41,626 bases of DNA from a virus. The notes under the pieces are model-generated. The model was not told where the DNA came from. It saw only the letters and a program-made list of their open reading frames with translations, and made no database searches. Position 1 is the stretch's first letter; each line of letters starts with the position of its first letter. Position numbers and translations under genes: made by a program. Location of the stretch: the IMG/VR virus record IMGVR_UViG_3300032242_002603, positions 1 through 41,626 of that record. The stretch is one strand, 5' to 3'. Below, piece by piece: positions 7,444 through 15,304 of this stretch.

Positions 7444-9957
7444 ATGGCCACTGAAATGCCAATCCCCCAAGACTACGGGCGCTTTGTGGATCCGATGGAG
7501 CAGGAAGAGCACGTTTCGGTTAACGACTTGTTCGACCAAGACACTTCGGATGTGGAAGAGTTGGAGGATGGCTCGGCGATTGTGCGCATGGACGACCTGA
7601 AAGGTCCAGAAGAAGAACCCGACTTTTACGCCAATCTTGCTGACCAATTCGATGCGTTGGACCTGGAAAGCAAGGCGCTCAAGTATCTGGACCTGATCGA
7701 AAAAGACAAACAGGCTCGTGAAGACCGCGACAAGCAATATGAAGACGGGTTGCGGCGCACCGGCTTAGGCCACGACGCACCGGGCGGTGCACAGTTTATG
7801 GGTGCCTCCAAAGTTGTTCATCCTGTGATGGCTGAGGCTTGTGTAGACTTTGCCGCCCGCGCAATCAAGGAACTTTTCCCGCCAGATGGTCCTGTAAAGA
7901 CCAAAATCATCGGAGAGGTCTCTGAAGAAAAACTGTCTCGTGCCGAGCGTAAGCGCGACTACATGAACTGGCAGCTCACCGAACAGATCGAAGAATACCG
8001 AGACGAGCAGGAACAGATGCTAACGCAGCTACCGCTGGGCGGCTCGCAATACCTGAAGCTCTGGTGGGACGAACAGAAAAAGCGCCCCTGCGCCGAATTT
8101 ATCCCAATCGACAATGTGTATCTGCCTTTTGCGGCTGGCAATTTCTACACAGCCAGCCGCATGACAGAGGTGCAAGACATAACGCAGGAAGAATTCGACC
8201 TGCGTGTTTCTTCCGGGCTTTACATCGACACCGACGTGTTCCGCACGTCCATGGCACCCGACGAGACTAAGTCGGAAAAGGCCAACGATAAAATCGAAGG
8301 CAAGCGCCAAAAGGCGGATAACGTGGACGGCGTACGCCGCGTGTTCCACATCCATCTCTGGCTCGAAGAAGAGGACGACAAGTTCTCTAAAGGCGCTCGC
8401 GCCCCGTACATCATGATGGTGGACGAGGTGACGCGCAACGTGGTCGGTCTGTACCGCAACTGGGAAGACGGCGACGACGCCTATACCAAGCTCGACTGGA
8501 TCGTCGAGTTCAAGTTCATCCCATGGCGCGGCGCGTATGCAATTGGGCTGCCCCACCTGATCGGCGGGCTGTCCGCCGCACTGACCGGGGCGCTGCGTGC
8601 ATTGCTGGACACCGCACACATCAACAACTCGGCCACGATGCTGAAGCTCAAGGGCGCAAAGATCAGCGGTCAGAGCCAAGTCGTCGAGCCGACGCAGGTT
8701 GCCGAGATCGAAGGCGCTCCCGGCGTGGACGATATCCGCAAGATCGCCATGCCCATGCCGTTCAACGCGCCATCGCCGGTGCTTTTCCAGCTCCTAGGCT
8801 GGCTTACCGATGCAGCTAAGGGTGTGGTGACGACCAGCGAAGAAAAAATCGCCGACGTCACAAGCAACGCCCCGGTGGGTACGACGCAAGCGCTCATCGA
8901 GCAAGGCGCGGCTGTTTTCAGCTCCATCCATGCGCGGCTGCACGATTCTCAGCGCCGAGTTCTGCGCATTTTGGCGCGGATCAACCGCTGGTACCTCGAC
9001 GAGCAACGTCGCAACGAACTTGTGGAAGACCTAGAAGTTACCCAGGACGATTTCCGCACCAATTCGGATGTGATCCCGGTTAGTGACCCGCACATCTTTG
9101 CAGAGAGCCAACGCTACGCCCAGATCCAAACGCTCGCCGCCCGCGCCGCTGCTAACCCGGATCTGTACAACCGGCTGGCGGTGGAAAAGCGCATCCTGAA
9201 ACAGATAAAGCTGCCCGAGATAAACGAAGTCCTGCCAGACCCACAAGATGTAAAAGACATGAACCCGGCGCTGGAGAATGTGGCGATGACGCTCGGTAAG
9301 CCGGTGGGTGCATTCCCGATGCAAGATCATATGGCGCATTTTATGGCGCACTTGCAGTACGCGCTAGACCCGATCTTTGGCTCCAATCCTATCGTCGCTC
9401 CGGTGTTCATCCCATCTTGCTTGGAGCATCTGAAGCAGCACCTGACGATGTGGTATTTGACGATGGCGGATGGCTACACAAGCGCTGCGCTGGGTCGTCC
9501 TTACAATGTGCTCAAGATCGAGCCTACCATGCGTGAGGCGCAGAAACTCCTCGCCGCTGCTTTACAGCACGTGCACATGGACAGTCGTCAACAACTCGCT
9601 CCGGTGGGTCAGGCGATTGGCCAAATGATGCACTTGATGAAACAGCTGCAGATGCAGATGCAGCCGAATCAGCCCTCTCCGCCGATCGACCCAAACATCG
9701 TCGCGCAGGTGCAGGCGGTTACACAAACCTCTATTGCCGAGACGCAACGCAAAGCGCAGAAAGACGTGATCGATGCACAGCTCGAAGAACAAAAGATTCA
9801 AGCCGATGCAGCCAAAAACACCGAAGACAATTTGGTGCAAGAGCGGATGAAAGCCGCGCAGCTTTCTAACGAAGCTGCACAGTTACAGCATGAGCAACTG
9901 AAAACTGCCCTCGAAGCTCAACGCCATACACAGGCAAACCTAGGAGAAATGAAATGA
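7444..9957 (+). CDS. Portal protein
   Basis: This 837-aa protein starts four bases after the preceding stop behind GAGGAAA, a good ribosome site. The N-terminal 80 residues are very acidic. A conserved core then follows, with GASKVVHPVMAEACVDFAAR (about 120-139), the ELFPPDGPV segment, a helical MNWQLTEQIEEYRDEQEQML block and FIPIDNVYLPFAAG. This layout is typical of the P22 gp1/SU10-like portal group. The C-terminal 130 residues are Gln/Ala/Lys-rich helix (KAQKDVIDAQLEEQKIQADA), like the portal barrel. The dodecameric portal forms the DNA entry vertex and anchors the tail adaptor proteins encoded further right. Size and order downstream of terL agree. Confidence 0.92.
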   Translation: MATEMPIPQDYGRFVDPMEQEEHVSVNDLFDQDTSDVEELEDGSAIVRMDDLKGPEEEPDFYANLADQFDALDLESKALKYLDLIEKDKQAREDRDKQYEDGLRRTGLGHDAPGGAQFMGASKVVHPVMAEACVDFAARAIKELFPPDGPVKTKIIGEVSEEKLSRAERKRDYMNWQLTEQIEEYRDEQEQMLTQLPLGGSQYLKLWWDEQKKRPCAEFIPIDNVYLPFAAGNFYTASRMTEVQDITQEEFDLRVSSGLYIDTDVFRTSMAPDETKSEKANDKIEGKRQKADNVDGVRRVFHIHLWLEEEDDKFSKGARAPYIMMVDEVTRNVVGLYRNWEDGDDAYTKLDWIVEFKFIPWRGAYAIGLPHLIGGLSAALTGALRALLDTAHINNSATMLKLKGAKISGQSQVVEPTQVAEIEGAPGVDDIRKIAMPMPFNAPSPVLFQLLGWLTDAAKGVVTTSEEKIADVTSNAPVGTTQALIEQGAAVFSSIHARLHDSQRRVLRILARINRWYLDEQRRNELVEDLEVTQDDFRTNSDVIPVSDPHIFAESQRYAQIQTLAARAAANPDLYNRLAVEKRILKQIKLPEINEVLPDPQDVKDMNPALENVAMTLGKPVGAFPMQDHMAHFMAHLQYALDPIFGSNPIVAPVFIPSCLEHLKQHLTMWYLTMADGYTSAALGRPYNVLKIEPTMREAQKLLAAALQHVHMDSRQQLAPVGQAIGQMMHLMKQLQMQMQPNQPSPPIDPNIVAQVQAVTQTSIAETQRKAQKDVIDAQLEEQKIQADAAKNTEDNLVQERMKAAQLSNEAAQLQHEQLKTALEAQRHTQANLGEMK

Positions 9958-10298
9958 GCGATGATTTCGTAAATATGCACAAACGCATTGCCATGGGGCA
10001 AGCCGGTGCTGAGGCCCACTTGAAGCGCGGCGGCAAAGTCGCCAAATACGCTAAAGGCGGAAGCGTCAAAAAACCTGACGAGGTGATGTGGGATGAGCCC
10101 GCCGGTGCTGAACAAAACCGCATTGGCGCTGTGCCTGAGAAAAAAGCGCACACCCTTATTCGTGACAGCAGCCAAAAGCTGCCATACCCAAAACCCGGAG
10201 CAAAGATCGCCACGATGAAAAAAGGCGGTCATGCTAAAGGCGGGCTAACAATTGCGATTGTTGCGCCCATGAAGAAGAGCGTAGGTCGGGGTCGCTAG
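9954..10298 (+). CDS. Small basic KGG-motif protein
   Basis: This 114-aa protein starts in an ATGA overlap with the portal stop. It carries LKRGG (residues 23-27) followed after four residues by YAKGG (32-36), then MKKGG (88-92) and HAKGG (93-97). The middle is Pro/Lys-rich and the C-terminus is Lys/Arg-rich (MKKSVGRGR), making the protein strongly basic. The paired GG motif is the same as in the His-rich protein at 15305 and the 1434-aa protein. Position between portal and head genes suggests a virion component or assembly factor; nucleic-acid or membrane binding are both possible. No family with known function is recognised. Confidence 0.8.
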   Translation: MSDDFVNMHKRIAMGQAGAEAHLKRGGKVAKYAKGGSVKKPDEVMWDEPAGAEQNRIGAVPEKKAHTLIRDSSQKLPYPKPGAKIATMKKGGHAKGGLTIAIVAPMKKSVGRGR

Positions 10299-10483
10299 TG
10301 CAAATTAGCGCCTTACTAACCCTTGTCAAGCAAAAGCAGCGAGAGATCGCTGATTCGATGGCTAGCGGTCATTGCGCGAGCTTTGAGCGCTACCAGTACT
10401 TGTCAGGGATGCACGCAGGTTTGCAAGAAACCTTGAGTCTTATTAACAATCTTTTGGAAGAGGAAAAGAGAGATGACGTATGA
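10298..10483 (+). CDS. Small helical protein, GTG start
   Basis: This 61-aa protein starts with GTG at 10298, overlapping the TAG stop of the previous gene by one base, and ends 11 nt inside the co-chaperonin gene. It is predicted almost entirely helical (VKQKQREIADSMASG, then GLQETLSLINNLLEEEKRDD), with an aromatic FERYQYLSGMHAG segment between the two helices. Small proteins of this shape are frequent in phage head modules. No function is known to me. Overlap with both neighbours supports it as a real gene. Confidence 0.7.
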   Translation: MQISALLTLVKQKQREIADSMASGHCASFERYQYLSGMHAGLQETLSLINNLLEEEKRDDV

Positions 10484-10892
10484 TGTTGAACAAACGCTTG
10501 AAGAAGCGTTTCCGGTAATTGACCCGCTTATGGCGCCGTATGGCGCTCGTGTTCTCGTGCAATTGAGAGCAGTGAAAGACAAGGTCACAAGCAGTGGTAT
10601 TTACATCCCCGAAGAATCGAAAGAAACTGAAAAGTGGAACACCATGATTGGTAAAGTCCTTGCCGTTGGCCCATTGGCGTTCAAAAAGCGCGACACGATG
10701 GAGCCTTGGGTTGAGGGTGTCTGGTGCCAAGTCGGCGAATACGTCCGCGTGCCTAAATGGGGCGGCGATCGCTGGGAAATTGATTTCGAGGAAAATGGTG
10801 TAAAAGGTAAAGCACTGTTCACATTCTTTAACGATCATGAGATCATCGGTAAAGTAACCGGCGATCCTCGGGCCATTAAAGCGTTTATCTAA
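10473..10892 (+). CDS. GroES-like co-chaperonin
   Basis: This 139-aa protein matches the Cpn10 fold. After about 20 extra N-terminal residues come YGARVLVQLRAVKDK and the mobile-loop region VTSSGIYIPEES (GroES uses a GGIVL loop to dock GroEL). Next are the TMIGKVLAVGPLAF strand, which corresponds to the GKVLAVG core of Cpn10, and VGEYVRVPKWGG. E. coli GroES is 97 aa and T4 gp31 is 111 aa, so this version is longer, mainly at the N-terminus and in the 75-100 segment. T4 gp31 replaces GroES to let host GroEL fold the capsid protein. Location just before scaffold and capsid genes suggests the same job. No GroEL gene is present, so host GroEL is the likely partner. Confidence 0.92.
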   Translation: MTYDVEQTLEEAFPVIDPLMAPYGARVLVQLRAVKDKVTSSGIYIPEESKETEKWNTMIGKVLAVGPLAFKKRDTMEPWVEGVWCQVGEYVRVPKWGGDRWEIDFEENGVKGKALFTFFNDHEIIGKVTGDPRAIKAFI

Positions 10893-10909
10893 GTTTTGAA
10901 GGAAACTTT

Positions 10910-11893
10910 ATGACACCCACTGACAAAATGGAGATGCAGATCTCCGAGGAAACCGATGGAGGCGCTGTAGTTGTGCTTCCTGAGGGTATGGAAACACAGG
11001 TCGAAATCGTTGAACCCACGCGCAATGATTCGTCTAACGATGACCCTGATGAAAAATTCTCGCAAAATGACGGTTTAGACAACGACCCTGACCGAGAAGC
11101 TATCCGCGCCGCTCGGCGCGAGGAGCGAAAGCTCAAAAAACAGATCCACCGCGAGAAAGCTCGTGAGTCGAGCCACCTGGTTAGCTCGCTCAAACAGCAA
11201 AATCAGGCGCTGGCGGATCGTTTAGCTGCTCTGGAACAGAAAAGTTCCGGTGCCGAGATGGCTCGAGTTGACAAAGCCATTGACGATGCGGCTGTTCAGC
11301 TTGAATATGCCAAGATGAAAATGAAAACTGCTGTGGAAACTCGTGACGGCGAAGGCGTCACCAAGTCACAGGAGATGTGGTTTGAGGCGCAACGACAGCT
11401 CGAGTCGCTGCAAAACCTGAAACAGCGCGCATCTCAGCAAAATTCTCAGCAGAAACAGACCATAAATGCTCCTGACCCTGTAGTGGCGCGGATGGCTGCT
11501 GATTGGATGCAAGAAAATCCCTGGTACGACCCACAAGGTGGCAACGAAGAGTCGCAAATTGCGCAAGTTGTCGATAAGCGCCTTATTGCTGAAGGTTTCG
11601 ACCCGACTTCTCCTGACTACTGGGACGAGCTGACTGACCGGGTTAAAAAATATATCCCTGAATCTCCCAAACAGGGTTATAATGGCGACAATCCCCGTCC
11701 ACAAAGGCCCAGATCGGTTATGACGAGTTCAGGTAGAGAAACAGCTGGAACGACTAAGTCTAACGAATTTAGACTCAGTCCACAGCGCGTCGCCGCAATG
11801 AAAGAAGCGGGACTCTGGAACAACCCCGAACTCCGTCAAAACGCCATTCGCAAATATGCCGAATGGGATCGCAGCAACAAACAAAGAGGCTAA
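10910..11893 (+). CDS. Scaffolding-type head assembly protein (putative)
   Basis: This 327-aa protein follows a good ribosome site (AAGGAAA). The N-terminal 60 residues are acidic (NDSSNDDPDEKFSQNDG). Residues about 62-110 are a highly charged helix (AARREERKLKKQIHREKARE) running into coiled coil (LKQQNQALADRLAALEQK), with more helix to about 170. The C-terminal part has NPWYDPQGGN and TSPDYWDELTDRVKKYIPE, then a basic linker and LSPQRVAAMKEAGLW. An acidic start, long coiled coil and position upstream of the capsid gene are typical of phage scaffolds. No prohead protease is visible, so a P22-like exit or reuse of scaffold is possible. Sequence alone does not prove the role. Confidence 0.75.
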   Translation: MTPTDKMEMQISEETDGGAVVVLPEGMETQVEIVEPTRNDSSNDDPDEKFSQNDGLDNDPDREAIRAARREERKLKKQIHREKARESSHLVSSLKQQNQALADRLAALEQKSSGAEMARVDKAIDDAAVQLEYAKMKMKTAVETRDGEGVTKSQEMWFEAQRQLESLQNLKQRASQQNSQQKQTINAPDPVVARMAADWMQENPWYDPQGGNEESQIAQVVDKRLIAEGFDPTSPDYWDELTDRVKKYIPESPKQGYNGDNPRPQRPRSVMTSSGRETAGTTKSNEFRLSPQRVAAMKEAGLWNNPELRQNAIRKYAEWDRSNKQRG

Positions 11894-11895
11894 TC

Positions 11896-12429
11896 ATGGA
11901 CGAACGACTCAAAAGAAATAATCCTGCAAATCGCTCAACTCGTGCACAAGAAGACGCATCGCGTCGCGCGCCCGAGGAACAATTTGTTTCGTCTGAGGAG
12001 CGCCGTAGAGCGTTCCGTTCGGAATGGCTTCAGGAAGCTCTTCCGACCCCGCCTGAGATTCCGGGCTTCCACTTGTGCTGGCTATCTTCAACCAATCAGT
12101 ACGACCCAATCCACAAACGCACTCGCCTTGGATACACACAGGTGAAAGCCGACGAATTGCCCGGCTTTGATACCTATAAAGTGAAATCTGGGGAACACGA
12201 GGGCTTTGTCGCCTGCAACGAGATGTTGCTGTACAAACTTCCCATGGACATTTACCAGGACTTGATGTCAGAAATGCATCACTACGCTCCGCTAGATGAA
12301 CAAGAGAAAATTCAAGTGCAGCAAGAACAGTTGATGGGCAACAAGGACAGTAGTGGTAGGCCGCTGGTTATGATTGAGGGTGATGGCATGAAGTTTGACC
12401 AAACCGCAAAGCTACCTGTTTTCAGGTAA
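11896..12429 (+). CDS. Conserved head-module protein of unknown function
   Basis: The ATG at 11896 gives MDERLKRNNP and lies two bases after the scaffold stop with AGAGG upstream; I prefer it to an in-frame start at 11863 that would overlap scaffold. The product is 177 aa. The first 45 residues are charged and probably disordered. A compact central domain follows, including IPGFHLCWLSSTNQYDPIHK, then RTRLGYTQVKADELPGFD and an EGFVACNEMLLYKLP segment. A helical C-terminus ends MIEGDGMKFDQTAKLPVFR. Proteins with the GFHLCWLS..N..D.I..R..LGY pattern are common beside capsid genes of environmental podoviruses, but I know of no assigned role. Confidence 0.8.
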   Translation: MDERLKRNNPANRSTRAQEDASRRAPEEQFVSSEERRRAFRSEWLQEALPTPPEIPGFHLCWLSSTNQYDPIHKRTRLGYTQVKADELPGFDTYKVKSGEHEGFVACNEMLLYKLPMDIYQDLMSEMHHYAPLDEQEKIQVQQEQLMGNKDSSGRPLVMIEGDGMKFDQTAKLPVFR

Positions 12430-12452
12430 TTTCAACTTCAGGAGTTTAGACT

Positions 12453-13043
12453 ATGTCTTCTACAAATGCTCCATTCGGTTTGCGCCCCGCGTTTTTCCCA
12501 ACGGGTCTGGAACGCGCTCAGGCAATTACGAATGGTATCACCTCGGGGTATTCCTCGAACATTCTCAAGGGTCAACCTATCGTCTATGGCACCACCGCTA
12601 ATGGTGGTACCTTGGGCACTGTGATTCCCGCCGCTGCCACTGGTACAGTTACCGGCTCCTTTCAAGGTGTCGAGTGGACTGATACTACCGGTCGTCGTCG
12701 TGTTTCCAATTATTGGCCTGCAAGCACCACCGGCACCAACATCATTGCGTATTTCTACAATGATCAACAGATCATTTATGAAATCCAAAGTGATGCCACG
12801 CTGGCGCAAACTTCGATGGGCAATGAGTACAACTTCAGCAACGTGACTGCTGGTTCCACGACCACTGGTCTGTCCGCTGCTACACTCGGCGCTTCAACTG
12901 CAGTTGGCAATGGTTCGCAAGGGCAAATGCGTGTTGTTGATCTCGCGCCTTACGTCGACAACAACTGGGGGGATGCATACGTTATCGTGCGCGTCCAGAT
13001 CGTCAACACGCAATGGTTCGGTGCCTTCACCGCTACCGCATAA
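12453..13043 (+). CDS. Capsid decoration-type structural protein
   Basis: This 196-aa protein is preceded by AGGAG at good spacing. It starts SSTNAPFGLRPAFFPTG, a start seen in many phage proteins encoded directly before the major capsid gene. The body is beta-rich with few charged residues: ITSGYSSNILKGQPIVYG, VTGSFQGVEWTDTTGRRR, then a NIIAYFYNDQQIIYEIQ strand pair and a C-terminal DAYVIVRVQIVNTQWFG. This suits a small protein bound on the outside of the capsid lattice. It ends 14 nt before the capsid gene, with the next ribosome site in between. The role is inferred from context and composition. Confidence 0.72.
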   Translation: MSSTNAPFGLRPAFFPTGLERAQAITNGITSGYSSNILKGQPIVYGTTANGGTLGTVIPAAATGTVTGSFQGVEWTDTTGRRRVSNYWPASTTGTNIIAYFYNDQQIIYEIQSDATLAQTSMGNEYNFSNVTAGSTTTGLSAATLGASTAVGNGSQGQMRVVDLAPYVDNNWGDAYVIVRVQIVNTQWFGAFTATA

Positions 13044-13057
13044 TTAGGAGCTAAACC

Positions 13058-13972
13058 ATGGCCGCACCAATGAGAAGTACGGACTTCCGTTCGATCGTTG
13101 AGCCTATTCTCAACGAAGCATTCGACGGGGTCTACGATCAACGCGCTGACGAATGGTCCACGGTTTTCCGTGAACAATCCGGTATCCCGCGTAACTACCA
13201 CGAAGAGCCTGTCCTGTATGGATTCGGCGCAGCACCGCAGTTGCCTGACGGTTCGCCTGTGTCGTACCAACAAGGTGGCGTTCTGTTCCTGCAACGCTAC
13301 GTCTACCAAGTGTTTGGTCTTGCTTTTGCACTGACCAAGGTCTTGGTTGAAGACGGCGACCATATCCGCATCGGTCAGGTTTATGCTAAGCACTTGGCAC
13401 AATCTTTGGTGGAAACCAAAGAACTGCTCTGCGCTAACATCCTGAATCGCGCTTTCAATAGCTCATACACCGGCGGTGATGGCGTTTCTTTGATTAACTC
13501 TGCTCACCCGATCGCAATCGGCACTTTTAGCAACCAGCTCAGCACTGCTGCTAACTTGTCGCAAACTTCGCTCGAGCAGATGTTGATTCAAGTGCGTCAA
13601 GCAGTCGACAACAACGGCAAGAAGATCCGCCTGCAACCCGTTAAACTGGTTGTTGCTCCTGGTAACGTCTTCCAAGCCGAAGTGCTGCTCAAGTCTGTTC
13701 TGCGTACCGGCACCGCCAACAACGACATCAACCCGATCAAATCGATCGGTCTGTTGCCTGAAGGCGCTTCGGTTATCAGCCGTCTGACCTCGGCGACCAA
13801 CTGGTGGGTCCAAACCGACGCACCCGAAGGTCTAAAGGTTATGATGCGCCGTGCGCTGGAAAAGACCATGGAAGGTGATTTCGAAACCGACTCCATGCGC
13901 TACAAAGCTACCGAGCGTTACATTCCTAACTGGACTGACCCTCGCTGCCTGTATGGCACTCCTGGCGTATAA
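13058..13972 (+). CDS. Major capsid protein
   Basis: This 304-aa protein has a strong ribosome site (TTAGGAG) and is followed by an intrinsic terminator. The N-terminal STDFRSIVEPILNEAFDGVY and helix-rich middle (YAKHLAQSLVETKELLCANI) lead to HPIAIGTFSNQLSTAANLSQ and KIRLQPVKLVVAPG. A late segment reads TSATNWWVQTDAPEG, followed by a basic RRALEKTMEGDFETDSMRYK stretch. These features agree with HK97-fold capsid proteins, in particular a spine helix and an SAHP..G substrate-like loop shared with Mu gpT-type relatives. Codon use appears biased toward few synonyms, as expected for the most expressed virion gene. The co-chaperonin and scaffold genes lie just upstream. Confidence 0.9.
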   Translation: MAAPMRSTDFRSIVEPILNEAFDGVYDQRADEWSTVFREQSGIPRNYHEEPVLYGFGAAPQLPDGSPVSYQQGGVLFLQRYVYQVFGLAFALTKVLVEDGDHIRIGQVYAKHLAQSLVETKELLCANILNRAFNSSYTGGDGVSLINSAHPIAIGTFSNQLSTAANLSQTSLEQMLIQVRQAVDNNGKKIRLQPVKLVVAPGNVFQAEVLLKSVLRTGTANNDINPIKSIGLLPEGASVISRLTSATNWWVQTDAPEGLKVMMRRALEKTMEGDFETDSMRYKATERYIPNWTDPRCLYGTPGV

Positions 13973-13981
13973 GCCAAAGCG

Positions 13982-14008
13982 GGGCTGGCTAATCCCAGCC
14001 CTTTTTTT
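13982..14008 (+). terminator. Rho-independent terminator after the capsid gene
   Basis: The stem GGGCTGG (13982-13988) pairs with CCAGCCC (13995-14001) around a six-base loop and is followed at once by seven T residues. It lies ten bases after the capsid stop, so it probably limits read-through from the head operon into the next virion genes. Confidence 0.92.
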
Positions 14009-14040
14009 GATCTTGTCATACTTTTCATGGAGCAGACAAA

Positions 14041-15294
14041 ATGCCTCAATTTTCGGACGATCTCTTTCTAGGAACCGGTGCAACCTACATGGGCACTGGT
14101 AATGGTGCAGCAACTTCGGTTTTCACTGGCACCATCTCGACCACCACGCTGACTGTTCAGTCTACACAGTCTGGCGACCCTCTGGTCGTTGGTCAATACA
14201 TCGTAGGTTCTAGCGTAACTGCTAACTCCTACATCACCGCCTCGCTGGGATTTAACTCCAGCGGTCTGGCGCAATATACCCTTTCGCAATCGTCTACGGT
14301 TTCTTCGAACACCACGATGTATGCTTCGGGTAATGCGTTGCTTGGCGACCCTGCTCCGATGTCGCTTGGTGTTGGTCCGCTGGGTCGTTTGTACGTCTAC
14401 GACACAATCCCACAGACCCTTCAAGCTGCAAACATCGCTGCTTCGCAGACGCAAACTGCAGCTGGCGCTCTGACGCTTACCGCAGGCACTTCGGCTAAGT
14501 CTGTTGTCCGTACAGACGGCTCAACGGTGATTCAGCTGGACGTGCCTCGTGCAGTTAGCGTTACCACTGGAACCGCCACTGGCTCTACGCTGGCTGGTGT
14601 GGCGACTACCGGAACTGGTGGCCAGATTTCTTTCACGTCCAACACCAGTGTTTACACCGGCCAATACGTGACTGTTTCTGGAACAGCAGGTGGAACTGGT
14701 TCTATCACCAGCTATAGCAACCCCACCACCTACATCCTGTCGGCTGTGACTGCAACTAGCGCTACTTTGCTGACTACTGCCAGCGGTGCTGTTGCTTCTG
14801 TTGCAGGTACGATCACAGGATTGACATTCACCTTGGGCGCTGCACCTCGTGTCATGACTGTTTCTGGCTACGACTACTACGGCCAAGCAATGACCGAATC
14901 GATCACGAGCAGCTCTTCAGTGAGCACTGCTGTGAGTGGTAAGAAAGCGTTCTACCAAATCGCTTCTATCACCAGTGCAGGCGCTACCGGAACTGCCGTG
15001 ACTTCTGGAACGACTGATGTCTTAGGTTTGCCTGTGCGCGTTATTGATGCTGGCTATTTGGTCAGTATTGGTTGGGCAGGCGCGGTTGCCCGCGACACTG
15101 GTGGTAACCAAGCGTTTGTCGCTGCAGACATGACTAACCCTGCCACCAGCACAACTGGTGACGTACGGGGCACCTATCTGCCATCCACTGCATCCAATGG
15201 ATCTCGGCGTTTGGTGATTGGAATCGCAGTCCCTGCAATTGCAGTTGGCCCAAATGCGACCCGCACTGGTGCCCTCGGCGTAACTCAAGCTTAA
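14041..15294 (+). CDS. Beta-rich virion structural protein
   Basis: This 417-aa protein starts behind GGAG and consists largely of Ser/Thr/Gly/Ala/Val beta-strand repeats with almost no charged residues in the middle. Residues about 24-70 form a module (FTGTISTTTLTVQSTQSGDP, VVGQYIVGSSVTANSYIT) of a type found as inserts in capsid and tail proteins. A related block occurs at about 175-255. The C-terminal 100 residues (VRVIDAGYLVSIGWAGAVAR onward) look like a more conserved domain. Context between capsid and tail genes suggests a head fibre, decoration or tail-accessory protein. Which of these cannot be decided. Confidence 0.75.
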   Translation: MPQFSDDLFLGTGATYMGTGNGAATSVFTGTISTTTLTVQSTQSGDPLVVGQYIVGSSVTANSYITASLGFNSSGLAQYTLSQSSTVSSNTTMYASGNALLGDPAPMSLGVGPLGRLYVYDTIPQTLQAANIAASQTQTAAGALTLTAGTSAKSVVRTDGSTVIQLDVPRAVSVTTGTATGSTLAGVATTGTGGQISFTSNTSVYTGQYVTVSGTAGGTGSITSYSNPTTYILSAVTATSATLLTTASGAVASVAGTITGLTFTLGAAPRVMTVSGYDYYGQAMTESITSSSSVSTAVSGKKAFYQIASITSAGATGTAVTSGTTDVLGLPVRVIDAGYLVSIGWAGAVARDTGGNQAFVAADMTNPATSTTGDVRGTYLPSTASNGSRRLVIGIAVPAIAVGPNATRTGALGVTQA

Positions 15295-15304
15295 GGAGTA
15301 GATC

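Noticed and set aside
11863-11895. Longer start for the gene at 11896
   Set aside because: It would overlap the scaffold gene by 31 nt, while the ATG at 11896 has AGAGG at proper spacing right after the scaffold stop.
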